Shown piece after piece: positions 12,815 to 26,310 of a stretch of DNA of 64,000 bases. A model generated the notes under the pieces. The model was given only the letters and a program-made list of their open reading frames with translations. It made no database searches and was not told the DNA's origin. The position numbers and the translations under genes were made by a program. Source of the DNA: Sisyra terminalis. Lineage: Eukaryota > Arthropoda > Insecta > Neuroptera > Sisyridae. The number at the start of each line of letters is the position of its first letter. The stretch's first letter is position 1. The stretch spans positions 372,001-436,000 of the forward strand of contig OY292274.1 of assembly GCA_958496175.1 (NCBI GenBank). Direction: 5' to 3'.

Positions 12815-14378
12815 ATATATAATATGGGTTTTATCGTAACTATTAAATTTTTAAAAGTATCAATCTTTTATTTACTCCAATACGTTTATATTTTATTGTC
12901 GAACCACACGAGAGAAAGTTTAAAGTATTTTTTTTAAATAGTACAATTTTATGAATGACATGTGAAGAAATGCGCATTTGTATGAATTTGATTTCTAACT
13001 ACCAAAATCACATTGTTGTTAACAATAAGGCGCCATAAAAGCTGTATTTAATCCTGAAATAATTCCAATCTTTATGCTTTTTATAGGCCCAGGAATGTCC
13101 GACAAATAGGTTCAAGTGAAACGTTCACAATGACGGTTGTACTTCTGTGCGCGTATATAGAGTGTAACTATACTTCTATGGCTGTGATGTATGGGAAATT
13201 CATGAACATGAGATGAAAGAATTCCCTCATATTCATTTCTAGCAGATCCACAATTGCTGAATGAAATATTTTCTACTTGTGAGACCATATACATAAATGT
13301 ATGTCGTCTGTGCGAGGGTGTAATCCTCCAGGTATACCTATGCATGTGTGCATTTGTATATGTAAACTATATTATGGTATGGATGACGATTATCGGTACT
13401 GAGAAAATACATTAAAATCTGCAGATAAAAATCATTTCAACAAACGATTGGTTTTGCTTTTTTGCCGCCTTTCTCATAGTTCAGTACATATTTGCTCATT
13501 TATACGTTCATGGTTAATTCAGGGCCGGTGTGGGAAATATTTCATAATAATTCCACATTACAATGAGCTTTATATTTCCAGTGCAATAAAGTTTTTAAGT
13601 ACAGGTAAGTATATTTATAAATAGTAATCAAGACATAATTTATTTTTACGCATATTAAATAACCTAAACTTACTTGTATTAAAGTTAAGGTACATTAAGC
13701 GTTCTAAGTCTCTTCATTAAAATATTCTTAAGAAAGAATATTAATATATTTCCTAGTTTAATGCAGGAAATGATTAAGTATTTGCTAAGTAAAATATTTT
13801 GTCAGTTCTCACAATGTTTTGTCTACTTCACGTGCATATCATTTGCGACTCAGAATGATTTTGACAGAATTTCAATTAGGTTTACTGATTTGTAAATTAA
13901 TCTACTTTCTTGAGTTTTAACAAACATTGTTTACAATACGACTGGTTTGAATAAGTTTAGACTCCAACTCCAAAGGCAATTATTTTCAAACTATGACTTT
14001 AAAGCCAATGTTTGACTATAACTCCAGATAAAATTTTGATAAAATATGAACGATTTTTGTGGTTTCAAGATTTGACGAAATGAATGAGATCCCAAAAAAT
14101 ATTTTTAAGATTTTTATTGTATTATATTCAACGTAAGATTATTAGGAGCTGGAGATGGTATAACTTTTGATAGCGCCGATTTCGGTTCGTCAAAATCTTC
14201 TGACTCCATGACTTGAGGCTATGATTTTACAATTATGGTTTGCAATATGATGTCTTGCATTTTAATTTAAATAATTAGGTTATATATTCAATAATTTGCA
14301 AGGGCTGTTTTTAATTCATATTTCGTCATTATTATTTTTTGTGTGTGGTTTTCTGGTTTTATAAGCCCTTGTACTTAT
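12815..14378. other. No gene seen
   Basis: A slightly GC-richer stretch at 13090-13380 is open on the minus strand (13112-13345) but has no recognisable domain. Around 13950-14230 there are degenerate GACTCC/ACTCCA-type short repeats. Confidence 0.35.
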
Positions 14379-14380
14379 TA

Positions 14381-15289
14381 GATGTACCGAAAAAGAATGT
14401 CGTTTTTAAACCAATAGACAGTCAATTGCCATTTATCTGCTTATAAGTTATTTTAAGGTGGTACTAAAGTCACTTTATGATTAGAGTAATTTATCTACTT
14501 AGAAAAATTACAAAATATTTTTTATTCCGAAATCTATATTGAAAAGGCAGGATCACAAACCCGAAAGAATATAAATTCGGTACTGTATGCTCATCGAGTT
14601 TCACAGGATAGCTACGCAAAGTTGTTACTAAAAACATTTTCAATGTTAACTAAGTGCATTAGATGTTCATTAATACCAAATGAGTTTTTTAAGTTCAAAT
14701 TAGATAATTTTCATTTCTCCAACTGGTGCCAACGAAATATGACAAAAAATTTCACCAATAAAAAGTTAAGGGGGTAAATGGTGCCAAATGTATGCCAGAA
14801 AGTCGAAGAGCTGTCAAATAATCCCAATCAATCTTAATCGATCGGCCGAATACCCCAAAAGTGTTTAAAAACAGTTAACAGATCAAATTTTATGCTGCAA
14901 TACGGTAATATAAGACCCCTCTGCAGAATAAAAACCCTGGAAAAACTAATTATTTAAGGAGGAGGTAATATTGCCATACCCACTGTACTACCCACTGTAA
15001 TCGTCGAAAGTTATTTAATCGGATTTCTATTTATTTCAATCGTTACCACATTTACTAACTGGTAAAACAATTGACAGCTTAAGTGATGTTCAAAATGTAT
15101 TTTTTTTATATTTTCCTTGCTAATCAGTTGATTTTTACTAATATGGCATTAAAAATTTGCACACTAGATGTCAAAACGTTGATACTATTGAGGATGATTA
15201 GATCATTGATTTAAAATCAAAGGTGGTAACAAAATTTTGGGTTTTAAATGTAGGTATATTGAAAAAATTATATTCTTTTCCGGTGCACC
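14381..15289. mobile_element. MITE family B copy 2
   Basis: A 909-bp element, the better-preserved member of family B. Left terminus GATGTACCGAAAAAGAAT; right terminus, reverse-complemented, GGTGCACCGGAAAAGAAT; TA flanks at 14379-80 and 15290-91. It is collinear with 5728-6601 with small indels. It is non-coding. The block at about 14405-14495 is shared with the hAT-type family C. Confidence 0.7.
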
Positions 15290-15291
15290 TA

Positions 15292-18189
15292 ATACATAGT
15301 TACCTATTTTTTTATCGCAAACTTGAAATATCGAAAAATGTTTTTCCTGAATATTATTAATATTAAGTAGGTACCTGAAAAATATGAAATACAAGCCGAA
15401 ATATAAGCGCCATATTTCTAAGAATATCTTTCTTAGAGTTGCCATTCCGATAGTGATTACCGCTACGCATTGTGATAAGTGATGCCTTCCTTAACGCATA
15501 CGTTCATCAGATTCGCTTATTTTCCAGAGATAGATTGCAAATAAATAATCTCAAAAAAAAATTATAGAGTTAAATCTTAATTTTTGATAAAATTATAAGA
15601 GGTCATCAATTGAGTACTTAAACCAATCATATATTTCTTACCTAATGTCAAGTAACTTCAATTTATTATGCTATGGGGTTTTTCCTGTTTTTTATTTAGT
15701 GTTAAAGAGCAATACATGTTCACTTCACATCTAAAACTTGTTATCTTTAGTATTAATTGTATGAACGATACTGTGTACTATTAATAATTTAGAAAAGAAT
15801 TTATACTTCCTTTTAAGTGAAAATCATTGAAAAATCAAATAATATCTTAAAATAAGTCACATTGTATTTTGAATTGGAGAGAAAAAACTTCGAAAACTAA
15901 ATAGTATGTTAATGTTTAAAAAAATTAAAATTTTTTTTTTTCTACCGTTGAACACTGTACAAGTAAGTTAATCATTTCAATGTTTTTATGAACGAAAGTT
16001 TTTTTTATTGTTTTATTTATTAAAGTGTTATTGAACTCGTTCATGACGTTATAGACGAGAATTATTATTATCAATAAATGTTTCAGTTACATATAGTTGC
16101 AAGTATTTAGCCAAAGTAATATTTTTATTTTTAGTTTAAAAATTATTATAGTTACAAATAACGATCAAGAGCATAATGTCAAGTATCCTTCTCTTTGAGG
16201 AGTAGATACTTGTTTCCAAAAAATGTGTTTATTCGTTATTAGGATCTTTAATATGCTGGTTATCCTATTTAAAGTTACAATTGTAACGATTTCTATGAAT
16301 TTTTGAATTGTTTTACAATTTCCAGGATTTAAAAGTCCTGGAGTCTATTGAAAAGTTAGCTAACATCTTTGTCTATTATGTTAAATATTTATTAATCGTG
16401 TCCAATATTTATACATTTCTGTTGATGCCAACAGCAAACCAAAGTACTTTTTAGGGTTTCGTACCTTAAAATATTCAAAAGAAACCCTTCGTCACATGTC
16501 TAATATCTGTTGACCCGTTTTCTCAAGATCTCATAAGAGTATCAAGTTATAGTTGATATCACCTTCAAAAGTCTACGGTTTCTTGAAGTTGTGGAAAAAT
16601 CAAGCTTGTGCTTTGTTACTATCAAAAGTTACGATTACGATGTATGATTTTAACACGCGAAAGTAAACTGAAATCGATGGGGTGGTTTCGAAACACTTAG
16701 AATCATGAAATTTGCAAAAAAGCTAGGCTTTTTTACACAAATACAACAAAAATAAGCTATTTTAAACTAAGCAACGACAAACTAAACAATTATAATTACT
16801 CCTGTGCTGCTTGGAAACTTTTGGCTTTGATTTAATTAACGAAGTTTTATAAATTGTCGTTTCAAACTCTCAACAAAGAAATGTCATCTCATAGTCTCTA
16901 ATAATTAGTTTCATGATATTTCTTTTCAATACCAAATAGAAAAAGTTTTACAACGGGATATACATTTTCTGGTAATTGTTAAAAATTTTCAAACTCTGTG
17001 AACGAATAATAGTTGCATATGTTCGATTTTTAAGATTTGTCTTTAGTAATTAATTGGTTTGTATTACTTTGGTTTTACCTATAAAATCTTACTTTTTATA
17101 TAAATTGCTCTTTCTGTATATACTGTGAATTTTCATGATTATTAAGTAATATTTTCGATGACTTAAATAGAACGTTTTTTTTTTAAATTATGCGTCACTC
17201 CAAATTCCATATTAGATCATAACGTTTGTCGTAAGGGATATTTTAACTAATACTAACTTATAACTGTATACTTGAACAGGGTTTAAGAGGTTTGTTTAAA
17301 ATTTTACAGACGAAGAACAATCGATTAATAATTTTCTTTCATTGTTGTATGGGTACATTGGGTACACACCTCCGTAAACTTTGATTTTATCAGCCTCTTA
17401 AGGTCGGAAATAGAGTTAAACGGTTAAAAAAATCGATTTTTTTCATAAATTGTTAGTAATACTATTGAAAAATATGTTTCCAAAATTTTAAATAAAAGTT
17501 CCGACTCGTTTTATTGTTATAAACCATTAAAGTGAGTAACTTTCTTTCAAACCTCGAGGGCGCCACGTGTTCAAACGAGTGGTCACTTAGGTACCCATTA
17601 GGTACCTCCACAAAACGTCTTTTTTCGAACTTCCGAACACGCTAGTTCAAAAAGTTTCCAACCAATCGTTTTGAAAATTGCCAGTTACTTTCTTCATAGT
17701 ATTGCGCTCTATAAGAACCTAAAATTGAATTAATATCATTATTTAAAATGTTTTTTTTTTACCAAAAAGTTGTAAAAAATGTCAAAAAATCATTCCTTTT
17801 TGTTTTGACCTTTGTAAAAAATTGAATTTTTTTGATAGCATAGCATTTAGGTTCATATAGAAGAGGGACATATAGTTAATGGAAATTCTAACCATGTTTG
17901 ATTTCAAATGAATTGATGCTTCCGGAATGTACGCAAAATGCTGAGTCTGATTGTGACCTGCAATATGGGGTCGCTTATATCTTCGGCATTTTTTAAGGAA
18001 ATTCCTCAAAAATTTTACAGAGTATACTGAAATATATGTATAAAATATTCTCTGTTTCATTAAATTATATTTATTTTTATACTATAAAAAAAATCGTGAA
18101 AATCATTGAGAAAACGCTGTCCTGTCCCTATTTCCTCCGTAAGTGTTTTTTATAGCTATAGTTAGGAAGTGTTATGAAGTATTTGGTAA
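15292..18189. other. No gene; possible old dispersed repeat at 16440-16740
   Basis: Around 16450-16500, AGGGTTTCGTACCTTAAAA followed by AAAGAAACCC resembles an inverted 'AGGGTTCCGTACC' repeat I recall from insect genomes; this copy is highly diverged. The rest is AT-rich with no sustained reading frame. The frame at 17782-18060 on the minus strand looks like chance. Confidence 0.3.
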
Positions 18190-18875
18190 TTTTGTACTCA
18201 AATTGTTAAATTTTTACCTAAAAACCATCAAATAAACATGGTTCTGGATATATTAGACGATGCCAATTGTAATTAAGATTTATTCAAAAGGGTGACGGAA
18301 TAAGTTTATATGAATAAGACGTATAAAATCAAAGCTCAATTATCTCATTGAAAGATAGAAGTGGTCTAGAGAGTCAAGCACATTATTTTGGTGAAAAATT
18401 ATGGTTTTTCTTCCAATTTTCATTGATCACAATAGCGTGATGCATCACGAATTCTTTTCGGGAGGTTTTACGGTTAATAAGAAACGTATCCTTAAAATTA
18501 TGCCCCGTTTGCGTGAACTCATACGAATAAAACATTTTGTTGTTTGTTTATGATTTTTTGACTAATAACAATACCGTTACCGTTACAATGTCCTAGCTGC
18601 CGTTTTTTATCGGACTTTTATCGTCTCCTGCAACTTTGTTCCGGTTCCCAAAACGGAAAAGTTCGATAAAAAGATAGATTTTGCTTCAAATGAGGAAATA
18701 AAGACTGCATCGCTCGAAAAGCTTAAATCAGAAGTGCTTTAGAGGCTTGAAAAAGCGCTGACATAATTTTGTTATATCTGAGGAGGATTACTTCGAAGGG
18801 GACCAAATAGATATTGACGAATAAATAAATATAAACGAATAAAAAATCACCTAACTTTTTGAATACACCTCATAT
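18190..18875 (+). pseudogene. Mariner-family transposase remnant
   Basis: Fragments align in order with a mariner transposase: KLLNF near 18205; LDDAN then DLFKRV (18255-18295), the helix before the first catalytic Asp; KAQLSH (18330); SVMHHEFFSGGFTVNKKR (18430-18490), matching the usual 'VVHHEFLP.GRTVNK'; and the C-terminus YFEGDQIDIDE followed by a stop near 18823. Several frameshifts and stops separate these blocks. The 'HHDNAPAH' region carrying the second Asp is not recognisable. The sequence after the stop (CTAACTTTTTGAATACACC) looks like a 3' terminal repeat; no matching 5' terminal repeat was found, so the 5' part is probably lost. A related fragment forms the arms of the palindrome at 57538-57833. 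Confidence 0.8.
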
Positions 18876-21726
18876 ATAGTACTTACCAAATACCACTTAC
18901 AAAATAGTTAATATAATCATTATTATTTGGTATTGCAAGGGTAAGTTATTATAATCATTATATATACAAGGGCGTTTGGGTTTGTATTTAATTGTTTTTA
19001 TCGGATAAGCGTTTTGGATATGCTTATATGATATGCATCGAGAAATTTTGTATAATTGTGAATAAATTACAAACATTTTATTATTTAGCTATTTATGTTT
19101 TTGGTAAAAGTAAAATTTCAATAATATAGGATCTTACTAAGTAAAATGATAAAGACCTTTTAAGATTATATACTTTGTAATATATTTATATTTGTTTTAT
19201 GGGATAAACAATAATTATTATTGATCTTAATTGAGTTTCAACGTCAGTGTTTCTTGAAATGCCACGAATAAGTAGAATAATAAAAAATAAAGTGAAATAT
19301 TTTCAAAACAATGGGTAGCAAAGTCGAAAAGATTAACGTGGGTAGATGGAATAGTATACTTGGCCATGCCTGTATGTGAATTTTTTTTCTTGACTCCTTG
19401 GTGGCTTAATACTTTCTGATAAAAGTTTTACTTTATTATTTCTACATTAATCTTGAAATTGCAAACAATGAAGTATGAAAAAGGCACTACTGCGTTATGA
19501 AGTGTAGATGACATTCAGTTGTAATCACTTCCCATGTCGTTTTGCAATGTTGGAGGGTGGGCTACCACACATGCCGCCCGCATACCTAACACACACATAC
19601 TTGTCTACCCCCCACAACCACCACCCCCACACGTGGACATAATCGCTGTTCTCTCTTTCTCACCGAGCTTGTATTTACGCTACGGGATATTTAATTTTGC
19701 CATTCATAAACCTACCGAAGCACCTCCTTAAGAAATCCGATAGTAATGAGGAATGTGTACATTTTTGTGTTTATACTTATGTAGGTATGTATGGATTGAA
19801 ATGTACGCTTTAAGAGTGTATAACGCAAATAAACGCATAGCGACTTGTTCTCAGGCTTTATTTGTGTAATTATTTCAGTTTGAACGTTACACTTAGTGCA
19901 GTAATTCTATCTGGTATGCTATGCCTCTTACGAAATAAAAGCCATAAACGAACCAACGATGTTTTATTTAATCTTAACTTTTCGTTTATCAGCTTACTTT
20001 AGTTTCTGTTTCTTAGAAAAATTACAAACTTCTCATATATATAAATTACATGAAGCAAATTCTAAATCCTTCATTATCTGATTAAATTGATTTCAAGCTC
20101 GAAATTCACGATTAAATTAGCATCTTTTCACTTGCATTCGCCACATATTCGATTTAATTATACCATAATTTGACTAAAATTGAAATATCCTCAACAAGGG
20201 TACAACTAATTCCATATAAAAATATATATTTCTTTAAATACCTAATTAAAGACATAATTATTTGAAAAAGGAGTGGTTTTTAATGAAAAAAGTTCTAAAA
20301 TTAAGTTAAATAGTAGTAAAATCTGTTGCACTCTTTTATAATATAATGTGATCAATAGTTTTTGAGACGTAGAACAATTTTTATTCTTAAATTAACCGGT
20401 ACAAGTCATCAAAGATTCTTAGTAGTTTCAATATAATCAATAGTTTTATAGTATAGGTAAATGCTTCAAAATGCTTTATATTAGCGACAACACTGCTACT
20501 TTCAAGGTTTGATGTCGTAATTAAATGAAATGTCTACCGCGATAATATTGAAATAATCAATAATATTAAAATAATTGAGTTTAAAAAATACTATTAAATA
20601 TATTTCAATTACGTATAACTCTGGAATTGGATTTTTCAAATGATTGAATACACCAAAAACACAGGGTAATGATATTTTAAAAATCAGTGCTCAAAACTAA
20701 CGAGCTGTATGGCAATAGTTTTTGTGTCGATCGTGAGATAAAGTTAGTCGTAATAAATTGAAAAATTTCACCGAAAAATGAACAATTCTTAATGAAACAA
20801 CAAAGTAAGATAATACGAAGAAAAGCTCATTAGATGTGTCACAATCATCAGAGAAAATAGATACAACGATTATCATAGAAAGCATAACGTTGAATTCCTA
20901 CCAGAAAAAGGAAGAAAAAGTTATTGGATCCTGTAGGATTCTTAAAAATGGCAGTAACTGCAAGAAAATTACATTCTCGACGATTTAATTATTTTAGAAA
21001 AACAGTGATATAGATTGAGCTTTCTGTAATATAAATATAAAATAATAGACTTTTTAAACAGCATAAAATTTAGTCGATTTTCTGTTATTCATGGGACAGC
21101 CGAATTCAATGCTTTCGTTTGTGGTAATAATGATGAAGATTCAATATCAAAATTTGTTAATACTCAAAAGCATTTTTGGGTCTATCGATTATTTTCGGAT
21201 CGGTTTTGAATTTTTCAAATATACTTTTTAGAAAATAGAATTTTCCAGCCTGGCCCTCTTAAAATAGTTATAGAACACTTTTTTTTAGTGTATACCTCGA
21301 AGAATTTTATCATCATCAGTATTAATTTTTTAGGAAGAGCTCATACTCCTAAGTATGAACTGGAATTTTAGATCTCAACTTCATTCTGTTTTTGAGAAAA
21401 CAAGCGAAATACAGATTTTTTTTTCGTAAATTTTACTCAACCGAATGATCTGAAATTATAAATATGACTTAGGGGTTGATAATGAATTTTTAATACAAAT
21501 TAACATCAGTTTGGCCAAATTAAATCAATGAAAAAATATTTTTTAGAAAAAAATATTTCTTACCATTAAACAATTTTGGTACCGCATTAAAATATTTTTA
21601 TTTTTTCGTTAAAATTAAAAATTAAAATTTGGTGGGAAAAATTATTAAAAATCACTTCCGCGCTTATTGTTAATTGCTCTGTATAACCTGCATATGTACA
21701 TTGCATTTGAGAGCACTAGTGAGTAT
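18876..21726. other. No gene, apart from a C-rich island
   Basis: AT-rich except for the island at 19500-19740 (separate entry). The minus-strand frame at 20697-20885 has no recognisable motif. Confidence 0.4.
19500..19740. promoter_or_regulatory. C-rich/CA-rich island, possible regulatory DNA
   Basis: This stretch stands out by composition: a run of CCCCCCA and CCACCACCCCCA on the plus strand (G-runs on the minus strand with G-quadruplex potential), a perfect E-box CACGTG near 19631, and a CTCTCTTTCTC tract (GAGA-type on the minus strand). A 65-codon frame (19534-19731) crosses it, but its Pro-rich composition follows from the C-runs. It could be a promoter or enhancer of an unseen transcript, or only low-complexity sequence. 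Confidence 0.3.
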
Positions 21727-21998
21727 GTATGTTAAATTTTCAAAAATTCAACAATCAAAACAAATGAATGTCTCTAAATCTCGCAATCTTATTGGCTAAA
21801 AGCTTCTTGCATTGAAACGTGTATGCTGCCATAAAGTATTAGTGCATTGTTTGACTTATTGAGCTTTATTTAATCTTAATCAATTATTTTCTTTCGATTA
21901 AAAGCAAAACAATTGATCCAAGTAATAGTTTAAGTAGTGCTTAATTAATCAAGATAGCAATTATTTTATTCAAGTAAGTGCATTGTTATTAAATTCTA
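21727..21998. repeat. Dispersed repeat E, copy 1
   Basis: About 270 bp that matches 41230-41488 throughout, beginning TATGTTAAATTTTCAAAAA and ending near CAAGTAAGTG...TTATTAAATTCTA. There are no terminal repeats, coding potential or A-tail. It is an unclassified interspersed repeat or a fragment of a larger element. Confidence 0.6.
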
Positions 21999-23201
21999 CA
22001 TAAAAAAAATTTTCTAAATAAAATTAAATATTTAGTACCAACAGTGTTTGTTGGGATTCAGTTGTCATTTGAAATTGTTGGGAAATGTATGTATCCATTT
22101 CATAAAGTCTTTGGTCCTTTGGGGTAATTTTAAACTGCTTTTTTTCATCAAGTTCCGATTTGTCTAAAATTCCGATAGTTTTCTGGTACTACGTCAAAAG
22201 CTTTTTAAGATATCTTAAAAAGTAACAACCTATTAGTGGGTGAGAGGTCAAAATTGTTTTTAAGTCAAATAGTGGATTAATGTGTCACTATTTCTCGATT
22301 TACAGTTTTTTATTATCCCTAGAGTTGCTAAAGGGAACTTAAACTGTTAAAATTTTTTAGTAAAACCCCCATTAAAAATAATCAATACACTTGAGAAGAC
22401 CTAAGAATGACTAAAGAGGAGTAAACACAAGATATTTAGGATAGTTGAAAACAAAAACAGTGTTATTACGATGGAATATTTACTATTAATCCAAACGTTA
22501 TATTCGCTAGATTCTTGAATTTTATTGTTTAAACGAAATAATTATTTTCCAAGTACAACAAAAATGTGTTATCGTTTTCATGTGTCTACTGATTTTAGCG
22601 TTTCACCTGCAATTTTATCAAGCAGTCATAAAATATATTTATTGGTCTTATTATTCCCTAGTTAATTTTATGATATACATTCAATAGAACTAATAAATAG
22701 GTTTTGTTTGAACCCTCATAATAGAATAATTCTTCCTAACCATCTACGTACGAAAAATATTGCCTTTCTTTCCCCTATCGTCAATTATAATTACTTGTGC
22801 CATTTCAAACATGAATTGTGATTTATTTATTAGTGCCAATTGGTATTTATATTGTGTTTAAAATATAATTCATTTTGACCCAATTGTCAGATTAATTTGT
22901 AATTATTAATTCTTTTCTACATATTACTATTACTGATGATTGATTTTTATTCAATTACTTGGTGTTGCGTTATTGAAAGGTGAATTTAGCCAATTATATA
23001 CTATCATACTAATATAAAGCATAAGTACCGTTAACTTGTAATGTTAAAGTTTCTACGTGAAAAATACTTTTTCTTTTTTAAAGATTACAATGATAGCTGG
23101 TTTATAGAAAAATTATCAATTTAAGTATTATAGTAGTTTTAAAATCGAATGAACTTAAAAAAACTAACGAAAAAGGAACGTATTTTACATAATGAAAAGC
23201 T

Positions 23202-23243
<42 letters not shown>

Positions 23244-25715
23244 GTTTGCTTTTGTAAATTACGTATATAAGATCACAATATATTTTTTATATATATTACA
23301 TAAACAGTACAAAGAATTCGTCTATATAAATAGTTAAAAATGTAACAATCTTACACATATACGAAAAGCTTTTTTTTGCGATGAAAACGGTGAAAGTGGG
23401 ACATGATATGGACTTTTTTTATTGCCAAAGATAGTTATAAAGTGTAAAATTAATAAGACTAATTTAGCTTCGGCTAAAAATTTGTGTATTTTTTTTAATT
23501 TGTTTACATATTTAGTAATCGCCACATTTCGAATTCTTATGTAGATAGGCTCATATTTTTTACAATTCTTATCACTTATATGATGACACTATAGTATAAT
23601 TTTTAGTTAGGTATTTATACGCTTATTATCTCTAAGTTATATTAGAAATTAAAATTAAAATAGTGAAAAAAGAAGATTTTACAATATTAATTACATAGTA
23701 AAGAATATTCTTTTGCTATCTGCCTCGTTAACTGAACTTGTCTTTATAAATACCTGTGTTAAATTGATATCATAATTTATAGCAATTTCAAAAAAAAAAT
23801 TCTTCACTTAAGTATTTCAGAATGCATTATTTAAAGGGGAAAATGAATTATCATTCTTTCTACGTAATGTTGATATAAAATTGAAGTTAATTGAAATAAT
23901 GAAGTATAAAAAAGATCCTTTCTTTTATAAGGAAATATTTTGCTAATCTCAACTTATTTCTAATGGCATTATTATAATTTTTTAAAACAAAATGTGTCCA
24001 CATTAATTTAATTGAATCTAACAATTTATCTACATGTCTATTTTAAATAATAATAAGAAAGGCACTTGTTATAAGAAGGTACTATTACGAAATTTTTTAG
24101 ATTGAGAAATTTCTGTTCATTTTAAATTAATAAGAAGATAATATGAATTAGACCTTATCCCTTGTCTTTTTTATTGATTTATCGATGGTGTAATTATTAG
24201 CATTAATGATGCTTGTAATCCTTTTTAGGCGCTGTAATTTAAAAAAAATGTAAAGGAAGCAAAACTTTCAACCATTCGGAAAGGAGAAAAAGCTAACAAT
24301 AAAAAGACCGTTTTACCATCCAATATCTAATGATCCAATAATCTTACGCAGAAAATGGAAGTGCTTGTCTAATTCTTTCTTCATGGTAGAAATAACCACC
24401 CTGAAAATAAATGTCGTTAATAACCATAAATAATTATACAACCATATGACCATTACAGACTCAAGTTAATTCTTTGTCTTCCTGAACTTCCTGTCTTATT
24501 TGTCTTTCCTTGCCGACCTCGGTTTCTTTGCTGTAGGTCGATTTTTATTATACTATAAGAAATTGTTTCATTCTCCAATAACAAGCGGAATAAAATCAAT
24601 TATTTCACTTAAGAATTTTCAAATTGATAATCAAACTAGTTTGCCAAATTCAAGATTTAAAGATATTTACATAAAATCGTATAAGATACAATAAAAAAAT
24701 TTACCAGCGAAAAAAGCCTACATAATTTAATACTTCCTGAACAAAACAAAAAAACAACGTTTGAAATGGTTAGAAAATTTCAACGTGTGAGACAAATGTT
24801 AGATTTAAAAACTGCTTTAGTTGGTATTAGTATGTAAATGTTAATAAAACTAATTAAAATTAACAACTGATGTTTTAAAATATTTTAAAAGCATAATGTT
24901 ACGCAATATACAACGTATATTAACATTTAAATTGTTGCACTAACATTGGAATATGTTGTACATTTTATTTGCCTTTAATAAAAGTCTTATATTTCGGTCT
25001 TCAAATTTCAAATTTCTTCGTAATATTTTCGTTTTAAAAGTCTAAGGCGAATTTTTGCATTCATAAAGCAAATCTCAGTTTACCTCTGATCTCAACAAAA
25101 AAGTGTTATCTAGAGAAGATTTTGCATTTCCTCTATGAAATTGAGGAAAAAAACCAGAAATATTTGACTTCATAAATGTACTTTTATCGCTTAGTTTTAA
25201 AGCTTCTTAAAATGTTGACAATATTTCTTTAGAAAATTGATAACATAAAATACTTATATTTTTTATTGGAATAAGTCGTAAAATAGTATTGGTTTGACCT
25301 TAAAACCATTTCGGAATTGGGAAAATTGTTTAAAAATGTAGCATCTATAAGATTATTTTCAACTTATTTTATAAATCAGTGCAAATAACTTGTATAACTT
25401 ATAAACCCTGACCCCATTGTACGTACAACAGATAACTACATTGTATAGCGATAAAAATATCGATTCACTGATTATCAAAGTGTTGTCCTATGATCCTTAG
25501 TATAAATCAAATCTAATTAAGTTGATGACAAAACGTATGTTGGTTTATGAACGGTAGAGATTAGAGATTAACCAACTATATGAAATTTATTTCCTATCTC
25601 TACTCTCACTACAATTAACTACCATAAATGAAAGAAAACGTGCACTATACAACATCTAAAGTATATTATGTTATTTTGGGTTTAATATTCTAGTCGTTTA
25701 AGTATATGCACTCAC
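21999..25715. other. No gene seen
   Basis: AT-rich sequence broken by stops, containing one TA microsatellite (23204-23243). Short frames at 23334-23525 (minus) and 24500-24694 (plus) carry no recognisable domain. Confidence 0.4.
23204..23243. repeat. (TA)n microsatellite
   Basis: About 20 TA units with one G interruption near the 3' side. Confidence 0.9.
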
Positions 25716-26310
25716 CATAAAGTAGGGGATCCTGGGGCTGGACGGGATACCTAAGCTTTAATTACAATTTACGAGAGGTTTAAAGAAACAATCTCATTAT
25801 TTTGTAATTTATATATTTATTTAATTCATTCCCTACAAAAAAAAAAGTTTTATTAATTAATTTAAATTAATAATTAATATTAAAAGTTAAGGTTTCAAAA
25901 ATAAATGAAAATTTCCCATTCTGCCCCACCCTCTGGGGCACAATGGGAAATGAGCCTGGGGCGCAATGGGGTACTTGTTATTGGCATAGTTCGCAGATGA
26001 ACAAGATACTGTCATCATCGTCACTGTTTAGTCCAGCACATGCCAAATGGGCCCATTTTTGATAAATACTGCAGGAACACCAACTTTCATTAGATTTGGA
26101 GTATAAATCCTGACAGTATAAGCAGATTACCTCTGCATTTTCCGACTTTTCATATATATGGACTGTCGGCTAGTTTTCCTTGTATATGTACGTACTATCT
26201 GCTAATAAAATAAAAATGTCTACCTGAATGGGAAATACATATATTGTCTGAGATGGAACGGGGTATACCTTATTTCGCCCCATCCATTGTGCCCCAAAGT
26301 GCCTTTCACA
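25716..26310 (-). mobile_element. Pogo-like DNA transposon remnant
   Basis: A segment rich in GGGGC/GCCCC motifs on both sides of a short minus-strand reading frame. The motifs CCCATTGTGCCCC and its variants recur at 25920-25970 and 26270-26296, and GGGGCTGG lies at 25732. It is clearly GC-richer than its flanks. Together with the Cys-rich C-terminal tail it encodes (separate entry), this fits the 3' part of a pogo/Tigger-type element. The DDE core is absent. Exact termini are uncertain. Confidence 0.5.
25978..26172 (-). pseudogene. C-terminal zinc-binding tail of a pogo-like transposase
   Basis: The minus-strand frame encodes a treble-clef/PHD-like pattern: CLYC, a spacer containing YSKSNESWCSC, then QKWAHLACAGL, an Asp-rich stretch, and a final FICELC followed by Gln and stop (25978-25980). 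The order C-x2-C, C-x-C, W-x-H-x2-C, C-x2-C is the small zinc finger found at the C-terminus of many arthropod pogo-like transposases, where it probably assists DNA or chromatin binding (family knowledge). An in-frame stop lies just upstream of about 26172, so the catalytic DDE domain is disconnected or lost. The finger residues themselves are intact, which suggests a relatively recent loss. Confidence 0.6.

Noticed and set aside
13112..13345. His/Ser-rich 77-codon minus-strand frame
   Set aside because: No recognisable domain, splice or promoter support; composition alone is not enough.
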